In this document: piece by piece, positions 17,282 to 23,951 of the stretch
Numbering within the stretch: the stretch's first letter is position 1
How the letters are laid out: the number at the start of each line of letters is the position of its first letter
Assembly (NCBI GenBank): GCA_030374735.1
Contig: JASCIV010000334.1
Span: 1 to 23,951 of the forward strand
Length of the DNA: 23,951 nt
Reading direction: 5' to 3'
Source: Gracilaria caudata
Lineage: Eukaryota; Rhodophyta; Florideophyceae; Gracilariales; Gracilariaceae
Notes under the pieces: model-generated
Seen by the model: only the letters and a program-made list of their open reading frames with translations
Databases searched by the model: none
Told to the model about the DNA's origin: nothing
Position numbers and translations under genes: made by a program

Positions 17282-18415
17282 ATGGTAGGGAGACGAACTG
17301 CCAGGTATGCGCACTTCAAGTGTCTGTGGTTCGGCACTAAGTCTGCCCTGTATACAATCGCGGGCTTTCTCACGGTATGTCTTTTTCTTTCCGAGGCTTT
17401 CATGACCGAGGTCATTGATTCAAGAGGGGTACCTGCTCCACCGGGGCTGCGTGCTGGCAACCCAAACCCAGTCACCTTGGGTGAAGAAGAGTTGAAAAAC
17501 ATATCCAAGTCTTCTGTTAGAATGACCGTTCGTCCGTTGTCTCAGGAGACGAGGATCAAAGGCCTGGAAGCCAGGGGAGAAGAGAAGGGGCCTCTGCTCT
17601 CCCAAGACTCGTTCATGAAGACTGATAAGAGCAAGCACACGGGTTTACAAGTTCAAGGCGCTGCGTACAGCGTCGAAGAGTTCGAGAAGAAAGCGCAGGC
17701 AAAAGTAATCGAAGATTCGATAAGAAAGAGAGAAAGAACACTGGCCCTGAAAAACAAGAAGCCCGGCGACGACCCAAGGGCCGCCCCAGCGGTTCATAGA
17801 CCACATGTAAGCTTTCAGGGCGTTGAAAGGAATCCGGAGAATACTCACCTATTCAAAGCCGACAATATCACTCATTTATCGTTTATGGTGTACCGATTGA
17901 TTAAGACCCACAAGATTTCTAGTGTCATAGATGTTCCCTGCACAAAAAGTACAGCTTGGATGCCTGAACTCCTTAAGATTCTAGAATTCGAAGTCCCTGG
18001 GTTCCACTATCGGTGCGTGGTACCTGATGACGATTATCTCGTCAATGGAATTCTTCAATACAAAGACTACAGTTCTGCAATAGTTGTGAAGGATCCCAAC
18101 GCTTGGGCGTCCAAATTTCCCAAAGCAGATTTAGCGATCTTGTGGTACGGATTCGGGTATTTATCCCCACAACGGGCATGGAAATTGATAAAGTCCTTGA
18201 GAAGCACGCAAACGAAGTACGCCATTGTCCCGAACTTTCCAGAAGTGACACACAATCCCGGTTCAGCCAGCAAAAGTGGTCACGTGAATGTTCGCAGGGC
18301 CCCGTACCGCTTCGATGAACCGCTAAGAGTTGTTAATGATATGAGCGGGGACCCCTCTGTTCGCAAGCAACTTTTGCTATATGACTTGAAGGAAATCAGA
18401 ACAAATGTCTTGTGA
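17282..18415 (+). CDS. Type II membrane protein, methyltransferase-like (probable glycan O-methyltransferase)
   Basis: Intronless, 377 residues from the ATG at 17282. A short basic cytoplasmic tail and one membrane helix (about 18-38) give the type II layout of Golgi enzymes. A charged, partly coiled-coil stem follows (to about 180). The C-terminal domain reads like a class I S-adenosylmethionine methyltransferase: SSVIDVPCTKSTAWMPEL (DVPC at 217-220, in the place of the glycine-rich motif I), then KADLAILWYGFGYLSPQRAW (motif IV region), LIKSLRSTQTKYAIVPNFPE and RAPYRFDEPLRVV. I infer methylation of a sugar on a secreted glycan or cell-wall polysaccharide, because red algae methylate N-glycans and sulfated galactans. 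This function is not shown by sequence. An upstream in-frame ATG at 17207 would place residues before the helix that fit a type II topology less well. Confidence 0.75.
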   Translation: MVGRRTARYAHFKCLWFGTKSALYTIAGFLTVCLFLSEAFMTEVIDSRGVPAPPGLRAGNPNPVTLGEEELKNISKSSVRMTVRPLSQETRIKGLEARGEEKGPLLSQDSFMKTDKSKHTGLQVQGAAYSVEEFEKKAQAKVIEDSIRKRERTLALKNKKPGDDPRAAPAVHRPHVSFQGVERNPENTHLFKADNITHLSFMVYRLIKTHKISSVIDVPCTKSTAWMPELLKILEFEVPGFHYRCVVPDDDYLVNGILQYKDYSSAIVVKDPNAWASKFPKADLAILWYGFGYLSPQRAWKLIKSLRSTQTKYAIVPNFPEVTHNPGSASKSGHVNVRRAPYRFDEPLRVVNDMSGDPSVRKQLLLYDLKEIRTNVL

Positions 18416-18646
18416 GGTATTCAGGCATTGTTAACTGATAATCAAGAACTAGGGCACTAATAATCTTAACTGTCAAGCTTTCGACCATGTAATGAACGCT
18501 GAACCTGTCCAGGACCGACAAATGCAAAATGAAATATCATCATCATGTAAACTAGCATACTGTCTTGTGCCATGTCCTAGGGGTTGTGAGACGTAAATGA
18601 CTCGTTTCTGACAAACAAGTTAGAAAAGGGAGAGATTAGTATCGGT
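18416..18646. other. Short convergent 3' region
   Basis: Lies between the methyltransferase stop and the last exon of the phosphomannose isomerase homologue. Nothing further is seen. Confidence 0.4.
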
Positions 18647-20134
18647 CTACATAATCGAGCACGTAGAGGAACGTGAAGGGGCTGCGGATTCGTTCACACC
18701 AATTTGAAAGAAGCGGAGCGGAGTCAAAGAATCTTTCTGTGAGGAAACTAGGAGCGACACTTGGGGACTCAAGTAATAAAGAGAGCCAGCTCTCAAGGGC
18801 ATTAAGACACTTCCAGAGTCGACGGATATGTAGCCGGTACCGCCAAGAACAAGGATTACCGAAGGAGCGCTGCGCACGGAAAGATAAGTTAGCATCGTAG
18901 CGTCGAAAGCTATAGTGACTTTTCCTGCACGAGAACTTACATCGTCTCCACCATTTGCTGTGAGATACCTCCAGGAAGTCTGAAATCAAGAAGCTGAAAG
19001 TGCGAAACAGGTGGTACATATGATACACTATACTCGCTCACTCGTTCCCCATCAGAAATCTATGTCCGGTCACAAGACGCATAGTTAAAACAAAAAAAGA
19101 GTATCGGTTAGAACTCAGTTCTCACATTCTCACTCTACCACTTGGAAAACTGTACGTACTTCGACGGGTGAGTCGTCGTAGCTAAGGCAGTGGGCAAATA
19201 TGTTAGGGTACGTTTCGTCATCTGTCATACCTCCGGTAACGATTGCATCGCTGTTAGTGCTAGCCTCGATAAAGTCCCCGTCGAGAACACAGTATGGTTC
19301 GTTCTCGTGGATAAAGACGGCATTTCCTTCTGACAATTTCACGCGGTTTAGAAAGTACACAGCAAAGCACATTGGATCTACGGGATATAATTCCTGTAGT
19401 GACACGAAACACACATCGTTCTCCGTCACAGTATCCTTTGGCATTTTTTGCAGGCGCGCCGCCGCTTGAGAAAGGCAACTTGATGCTTCTACTGTCCTTG
19501 CCAATAGATTTGAGATAAGCAGCTTGATAAGATTTGGAGAAGCCGCTTTAGCCTTTACTCTACGCACGAATTCTTCTGCTTTGGATCGACCGACAGCTTC
19601 CATAAACTCTGGAACTCGCAGTAGCTCCGCAACAATATTATTGGCGCTTTGAAATCCGAAAAGAAGATCCACTGGACCCAGAGCCACGAGCATTGCAGGT
19701 CCTTCGTTAGGATTCTGAAATCCAAGCTCCTCAGCCAAGGCTTCGGAGGTACCGGCATCAGGATGAACTCGTAAAGGTTGCGGATATGCTACAGACACAA
19801 TTTTGAGAGTGTAAGGGATTCCATGACTGTGCAAACGTTGATAGAAGGGAACGGCGGTAGGATCAACTTCTATGACCTGTGACTGGATAAAGTCTAACAA
19901 CGAGAGCGACGGTGTGGAAGCAATCGTCGTTTGGTGAGGTACTTGAGAGCTTAAAATGAATTCGCTGTATGGTTTATCAGGGTCCGTTGGAACGAGCTTG
20001 TTATGAGCGTTGAGGAAGGCGGCGATGGAGGCACGTCCCTGTCTCCCCCACTTGTGATTGGTTACCGCCCCATGCAGAGGCACTACTTCAGATCGAAGGG
20101 GATTCAGCGCCATCCGGACCTTGACATCATCCAT
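18647..20134 (-). CDS. Type I phosphomannose isomerase homologue, probably catalytically inactive; three exons
   Basis: Exons on the minus strand: 20134-19160, 19059-18941, 18869-18647; 438 residues. Introns of 100 and 71 nt start GTACGT and GTAAGT; the second has a TGCTAAC branch-like site. The fold matches type I mannose-6-phosphate isomerase throughout: AVTNHKWGRQG, DKPYSEF, IPYTLKIVSVAYP, VDLLFGFQSANNIVAELLRV, DPMCFAVYFLNRVKL, then YVPPVSHFQL and a C-terminal domain with APSVILVLGGTGYI. Active-site residues differ. QAHP is RVHP (Gln lost, His kept), HKPEM is EGPAM (Glu lost), the VPHAYL His is Tyr (EPYCVL), and the VRAGL catalytic Arg is Thr (VTGGM). Thus three of four zinc ligands and the key arginine are gone. 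It is likely a pseudoenzyme with a regulatory or new role. The frame stays open to an ATG at 20383 (83 more residues), so the start is uncertain. Confidence 0.85.
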
Positions 20135-20561
20135 GCGGGGAAGTCTTGTAAAACGGTGGAGAGCACTCAGAAACAGATCAGGGTATCTGCATGTCTCGAA
20201 CACGGCAGTGTTTTGGGGCAGAACGAGGTCGATGCGTTCCTGAAGTTCGACTCCTGAGTATGATGTATTTACGGGGGTCCTGCGGTCGTGGGTTAGGCAA
20301 AACGGCACGATAAAAAATTTGTTCTCAAGCAAGGATGCGCAGAAGCATGATGAGCACGCTATTCGTGTCCAATGCTGCGCCACGATGAGGATGGCAGGGA
20401 TTTGGTGGCAGGCTTTTGTCTCGCGCGGTAAGTCGCTGTCTAATTCTGTTCCGTGGGCCGCAGCAAGGCCCGCACTGTAGACTCATGCGGACCAAAGTGT
20501 GATTCATAGCGAGAATGGATGCCATGCGCAGCATGCAAGATGCGGATGGGGGAAGACAAGT
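20135..20561. other. Region between LSm7 and the phosphomannose isomerase homologue
   Basis: Both flanking genes run on the minus strand. The frame of the downstream gene stays open to an ATG at 20383, so part of this stretch may be coding. Nothing else is seen. Confidence 0.35.
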
Positions 20562-21118
20562 TTAGACGACTGGTTGATTGAGAAATGGGTTTTCTATTTG
20601 TTCCAAACCATCTACTGGAGCAATTGTCATGACGGACGTGCCTCTTGCCACGAGCAGACCAAGTTTTCTTTGCTTTTCACTAAGTTTATACGCATCAACA
20701 GAATCTGCTCACAAAAAAACTGGTCAATGCTCGATTAGGAAGAAAAAGAAACATAGGAGTTGGGACATCGGACATGGGACAAGTGCAACGAACCTCTTAA
20801 CTGCTCCACGACGTCATCCAGCACGAGATTCAAAAGAGGATCCCATCCTTTCAGAATGCCGCGTATTTGACGGCCGCCAGTGAGATGAACCTGCACCTGC
20901 TTGTTTACATGTTTCGAAAGGTCCAAAATGACCTTGTGCTGCGGGTTCTTTCTTTGCTTGTCGTGCTTATCGTACTTATCGTGCTTGTCGTGCTTGTCGT
21001 GTTTATCGTGTTTATCGTGCCTCTCGTGCCTCTCATGCTTCTCGGGCTGACTCTACATGAAAAGCGGTTAACGTCCAGAAACATGAGCGCCTCGTAGACT
21101 GAAAGTGCAACTTACCAT
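20562..21118 (-). CDS. LSM7: LSm7, U6 snRNA-associated Sm-like protein with histidine-repeat extension; three exons
   Basis: Subunit of the LSm1-7 (mRNA decay) and LSm2-8 (U6 snRNP) rings. Exons on the minus strand: 21118-21116 (start codon only, plus 5' UTR), 21052-20794, 20704-20562. Introns are 63 nt (GTAAGT...TGTAG) and 89 nt (GTTCGT...GAGCAG). The product has 134 residues. Residues 44-87 give the Sm1 motif, LDLSKHVNKQVQVHLTGGRQ then IRGILKGWDPLLNLVLDDVV. Residues 91-115 give the LSm7-type linker DAYKLSEKQRKLGLLVARGT and Sm2, followed by IENPF, a mark of LSm7. Residues 5-34 are ten tandem (D/E)(K/R)(H/Y/Q) triplets absent from LSm7 proteins I know. Both splice joins are in frame and inside conserved text for the second. 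The first join is inferred from GTAAGT/TGTAG and from an in-frame stop that ends at the exon border. Confidence 0.92.
20957..21046. repeat. Nine-base minisatellite inside LSm7
   Basis: Ten tandem copies of a 9-nt unit of the form CTTATCGTG (plus strand), with substitutions but no length change. They encode the (D/E)(K/R)H repeat of LSm7. The unit length of nine keeps the reading frame whatever the copy number. Confidence 0.85.
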
Positions 21119-21597
21119 TTTGCTCGCAGTGCGCAACCTCGTATGAAACAAACACAGCTTGCCCCTTTCTTCGACGCTGGACCTTGTAGACGCTCTCGTG
21201 CCTTTCTCGAAGAGCAGGCGTTGTAGACGTGCTACCTTCGCAGATATGTACGGTAGATTCGATAGGATCAATGCATGGATCGCTGCGATGAGCGCGCAGT
21301 TTCACGCTTTTAGTGCGCTTTAGTCAAAATTTTCGGTCCGCCAAGAAAAGATTGGCACGAGCTCGACCAACTTTTGGCCGCCAACCGTCAAAATATCTGT
21401 GCAGCGATTGGCCGCAGGCGATCTCGCGGCTGCTCAAGCAGCGCACTGCCCTACCGCAACCTATCCCTACGATCGTTCATCAGCGTGTCATCTCCCACCT
21501 TGGTATGCACCTTGGAGGAAAGGTCCCCACACTTTACCCGCTCGCCGCTCGCCGCTTCCCGTTCCCACAACCAGTCCGTTTTGCCCAGCCCATAAAC
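21119..21597. other. Divergent promoter region, LSm7 / FAS1 gene
   Basis: About 480 bp containing the LSm7 5' UTR and both promoters. The frame of the FAS1 gene stays open upstream to an ATG at 21313, but that stretch does not look like a protein N-terminus. Nothing else is seen. Confidence 0.4.
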
Positions 21598-22389
21598 ATG
21601 TGCGCCTTCATTCCTCAGACCGCGCTCTCCGCGTTCACCGGAAACCGTCTTAACCATGCCTCCGCCGTAGCGCCGCTCCGGCCGCGCTCCTCCGAAGCGC
21701 TCGCGCGCGCTCCGCTTCGAATGGTGGCATACCCGTACACCGGCAGCGGGTACGGCGCGGCGGGCGTTCCATATGGATCCGATCGTTTTGGACAGTCGTT
21801 CAAGCAAACCACGGCGATGGATGTCGTCGACACAGCGGCGGCAGTGCCGCTATTCTCCACGCTGGTGGCGTTGTTGAAGGAGACTGGTCTGGACTATGAG
21901 TTGGCCAAAGGTGGTCCTTTTACTGTGCTTGCGCCTACCGACTCTGCGTTTGCGGCGCTGCTTGAACCGCATGGCTTCTCTGTGTTGAGCGGTCTGTTGC
22001 GCCCCGAGAATCGCCAAGAACTGCGCAAGGTTTTGTCGTATCATGTTGTGAAGGGTAACGTGTCATCTGGTGCAGTGGCTGCGGCTGGAAAGATTACTGG
22101 CGAGACGCTTGCTGGCGACACCATAACGCTTATGGGATATAACAAGAAACTTTCTGCGGGTACCGCTCGAATCATCAAGACAGACGTACCTTGTTCGAAT
22201 GGCGTTATTCATGTGATTGGGTCCGTGTTGATACCAAACTCATTCACACCACAACCGACCGGGCCGAAGACACAGAACTTCATTAGCTCTACGGTACTTG
22301 ATGTGTATGGTACGATGGTTCTGCCACGCCAGGCATTGGGAATTGACCCGTTGCCTGGGGCAAGCTCGTCTTCGGCGCTCACAGTTTAA
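21598..22389 (+). CDS. Fasciclin (FAS1) domain protein, probably plastid-targeted
   Basis: Intronless, 263 residues. The first 42 or so (MCAFIPQTALSAFTGNRLNH, then ...ARAPLRM) are rich in Ala, Ser and Arg, carry phenylalanines near the start and end in a Leu-Arg-Met cleavage-like site, as in red-lineage plastid transit peptides. One FAS1 domain (about 73-212) has the H1 box GPFTVLAPTDSAFAALL, the YH motif LRKVLSYHVVKGNV, and the H2 box SNGVIHVIGSVLIP. FAS1 domains mediate adhesion or ligand binding and occur in cyanobacteria and algal plastids as well as on cell surfaces. A Gly/Tyr-rich spacer precedes the domain. I chose the start at 21598 because the transit peptide begins there; the open frame upstream to 21313 would bury it. 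A secretory route is less likely since no hydrophobic signal core is seen. Confidence 0.88.
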   Translation: MCAFIPQTALSAFTGNRLNHASAVAPLRPRSSEALARAPLRMVAYPYTGSGYGAAGVPYGSDRFGQSFKQTTAMDVVDTAAAVPLFSTLVALLKETGLDYELAKGGPFTVLAPTDSAFAALLEPHGFSVLSGLLRPENRQELRKVLSYHVVKGNVSSGAVAAAGKITGETLAGDTITLMGYNKKLSAGTARIIKTDVPCSNGVIHVIGSVLIPNSFTPQPTGPKTQNFISSTVLDVYGTMVLPRQALGIDPLPGASSSSALTV

Positions 22390-22703
22390 GGGATGAAACG
22401 CAGACGGTTTTGAGGGGTGATTAGTGGAGTGCTTGTTCACTTGCATGGGGATTTTTTTTTTGGGGGGGGGGGAGACAGGGTTCAATAGTTTGTTCAAAGT
22501 TACGACGAAGGAGCGTTCGTTCCGGACGGATGAGGCTTTGTTCGCTACTAGCTCAGGACGTGATAGTGAGTCAAATGATGATAAACAAAGCGCTCACGGT
22601 TGCTGTTCGTTTGTTGATTGCCCATGGCACAGCGAAGAAGTCGCGTAGTCAAAAGGGTGTAGAGCTGGTAGGGGAGACGCAGTCTTTTTTTTTGTTGCTC
22701 ATT
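22390..22703. other. Convergent 3' region with homopolymer runs
   Basis: Lies between the FAS1 gene and the pseudouridine synthase gene. It contains T10 followed directly by G11 (22452-22472) and a T-run near 22683-22693. No gene is seen. Such runs are typical sites of assembly length error. Confidence 0.4.
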
Positions 22704-23828
22704 TTAGTCAAAAGTTATGGGATATGCCTCAACGGTGCGAAAGTAAATTCCCATGGCATCTTCTTCGATTTCTCTGCTGGCAATAGAGGGAAAGATGAAT
22801 TGTTGCTTGAAAAGTTCGCGCTGCTGATCAAATGGGGCGAGCACTAAAGGTTGTTCCAACCGCTCTGCGTGCCGTTGGTTATACCAATCAAAGTAACAAG
22901 AGTTTAGAAACAGGCCTGTGGCGGGTGCTGGAGGGATGTTGATAAAGGTATCTGGTCGAAACGATCGACTGATGGCGTCTGGCGGAACCCTTTGTAACGC
23001 GGTGAGTAGCGCTAAACTAAGCATCTTTCGTATTTGATGCAGCATGAAACTCTGTCCCTTGATGTGAACAGTGAGCCATTCAACAGGCTGCGCGCGCGAA
23101 GGCATGGTGATTCGAAACGGCGTTTGGTCGCACGTACATTGCATCACATACCTCCTGGCCTGGTTTCGTGGCGGCACGCAATGATCAGCGCCCACCGTGT
23201 AGTTGTGAAAGAAATGGGTACCTTGAAACTGTTGAAGAATGCGATCAAACGCTTGTAAGCACGTGTGTTGAAGCGCGGACATGGGTAACATATATTGATA
23301 CGATCGATGACTACAACAAGAGCGCGCCGAAAAGCTACGAGTGACCTTCGAAATGGCATACAACTTGATATGAGGCGGCAGATACTGGCGCACACGTTGC
23401 TCAGTAAGTCGTAACGCATGGCCCGAAAGCAACTCATGCCTAGAAAACAACAGCTTCGCCGATACCACATTCGCGGCCGCACTGACGCCTCGATCGGTTC
23501 TAGCGGCTACCTGCCACTGTACCTTGTTCAACGCGCCCACATTGCACTGCGAGATGGCGCGCGATTGGAACAGCGCGCTTTCCAACTCATCGGAGATGGT
23601 GTGCACGTTTTGGTTGCGTTGAATGCCATGGTAATGCGCGCCGTCGTACGCGAACAACAGCGCCACCTTCCGCTTGGTTTCGTGGCGCGATCGCGTGGGC
23701 GACGGCGGGCGCGACGGCGACGCGCGGGCGGCGGACGACGAGGAGAGACTAGCGCAGGCGCGCACTCGAAACGCGCGCAATGGGAGAGGCGGCGCGCACA
23801 CGAAGGGCATGGCGCGAGCGAGCGCCAT
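22704..23828 (-). CDS. tRNA pseudouridine synthase, TruA/PUS1 family
   Basis: Isomerises uridine to pseudouridine in tRNA. 374 residues, intronless. The first 45 or so residues (many Ala, Arg, Ser, Pro, no acid) look like an organelle presequence. The catalytic domain starts VALLFAYDGAHYHGIQRN. It contains the catalytic aspartate in AARTDRGVSA (D112), then SFSARSCCSHRSYQYMLP, where RSYQYMLP is the RxYxY-type motif. It also has TVHIKGQSFMLHQIRKMLSL near 245-265, a hallmark of the family's C-terminal motif. The length and the HQIRKM motif favour eukaryotic PUS1-like over bacterial TruA, but the presequence suggests mitochondrial or plastid tRNAs. An alternative ATG at residue 7 changes little. 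A TATA-like element lies about 45 nt upstream and a G-quadruplex-type run about 100 nt upstream. Confidence 0.92.
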   Translation of the reverse strand: MALARAMPFVCAPPLPLRAFRVRACASLSSSSAARASPSRPPSPTRSRHETKRKVALLFAYDGAHYHGIQRNQNVHTISDELESALFQSRAISQCNVGALNKVQWQVAARTDRGVSAAANVVSAKLLFSRHELLSGHALRLTEQRVRQYLPPHIKLYAISKVTRSFSARSCCSHRSYQYMLPMSALQHTCLQAFDRILQQFQGTHFFHNYTVGADHCVPPRNQARRYVMQCTCDQTPFRITMPSRAQPVEWLTVHIKGQSFMLHQIRKMLSLALLTALQRVPPDAISRSFRPDTFINIPPAPATGLFLNSCYFDWYNQRHAERLEQPLVLAPFDQQRELFKQQFIFPSIASREIEEDAMGIYFRTVEAYPITFD

Positions 23829-23871
23829 GCCGGGGGCTTTTCAGAACGGCGGGGGGGGGGAGATACTGTAG

Positions 23872-23879
23872 ATATATAG
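23872..23879 (-). promoter_or_regulatory. TATA-like element upstream of the pseudouridine synthase gene
   Basis: Reads CTATATAT on the minus strand, about 45 nt before the ATG at 23828. A plausible core promoter element; no start site is known. Confidence 0.35.
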
Positions 23880-23926
23880 GGGTGGTGCGCTCGTGGTGGA
23901 AGGGCAGGGCCAAACAGGGAAGAGTC

Positions 23927-23950
23927 GGGGAAACGGGGAGGGGAACGGGG
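23927..23950 (+). promoter_or_regulatory. Four-run G-quadruplex motif
   Basis: Four GGGG runs separated by AAAC, A and AAC, on the plus strand, which is the template strand for the minus-strand pseudouridine synthase gene. It is a textbook quadruplex-forming pattern at the window edge and may extend further. Confidence 0.6.
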
Positions 23951-23951
23951 A

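Noticed and set aside
18636..19028. A 130-codon minus-strand frame
   Set aside because: Explained as out-of-frame reading across exons 2 and 3 and intron 2 of the phosphomannose isomerase homologue.
21033..21305. A 90-codon minus-strand frame upstream of LSm7
   Set aside because: It runs over the LSm7 5' UTR and first intron in another frame and has no recognisable content.

Overview
The window is nuclear DNA of a eukaryote with compact genes. The most likely source is a unicellular or simple mesophilic red alga. That is an inference from three things. One is a fasciclin protein with an algal-type plastid transit peptide. Another is a Golgi-type type II membrane methyltransferase of a kind I associate with red algal glycan methylation. 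The third is the gene style: most genes intronless, a few with short GT-AG introns of 63 to 133 nt. Eukaryote-only families are present (PWWP/TFIIS-N chromatin protein, bZIP, Mpv17, LSm7, NDUFA2, type I phosphomannose isomerase). No rRNA, tRNA, transposon, CRISPR array or prokaryote-style operon was seen.

Left third: an allantoinase gene on the minus strand (2581 to 967) is broken by two apparent single-base frameshifts. It is divergent from a PWWP plus helical TFIIS-N/LEDGF-like chromatin gene (3677-5806, +). A non-canonical bZIP protein (8083 to 6575, -) shares a 758-bp bidirectional promoter, containing two CACGTG boxes, with a three-exon Mpv17/PMP22 gene (8842-9590, +).

Middle: an ABCB-type half transporter, probably mitochondrial (10403-12451, +), converges on an unrecognised 323-residue protein (13771 to 12800, -). 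Then come a small protein with a weak LysM-like segment (14470-14948, +, one apparent frameshift, a 29-nt perfect palindrome just before its ATG) and an unrecognised small gene (15767 to 15268, -, one apparent frameshift). A three-exon NDUFA2 gene (complex I B8 subunit, 16257-16816, +), which no single open frame reveals, follows, and then the type II membrane methyltransferase (17282-18415, +).

Right third: a three-exon type I phosphomannose isomerase homologue (20134 to 18647, -) has lost most metal ligands and the catalytic arginine, so it is probably a pseudoenzyme. An LSm7 gene (21118 to 20562, -) has its start codon alone in exon 1 and a ten-unit (D/E)(K/R)H repeat before the Sm fold. 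A plastid-targeted FAS1 protein (21598-22389, +) and a TruA/PUS1-family tRNA pseudouridine synthase (23828 to 22704, -) complete the window.

The genes do not form one pathway; this is an ordinary mix of organelle, RNA, chromatin and glycan functions. The most notable items are the degenerate phosphomannose isomerase, the histidine-repeat LSm7, the odd bZIP, the palindromes near start codons, and four apparent one-base losses at short homopolymers. The last item suggests either recent gene decay or residual consensus errors in a long-read assembly.
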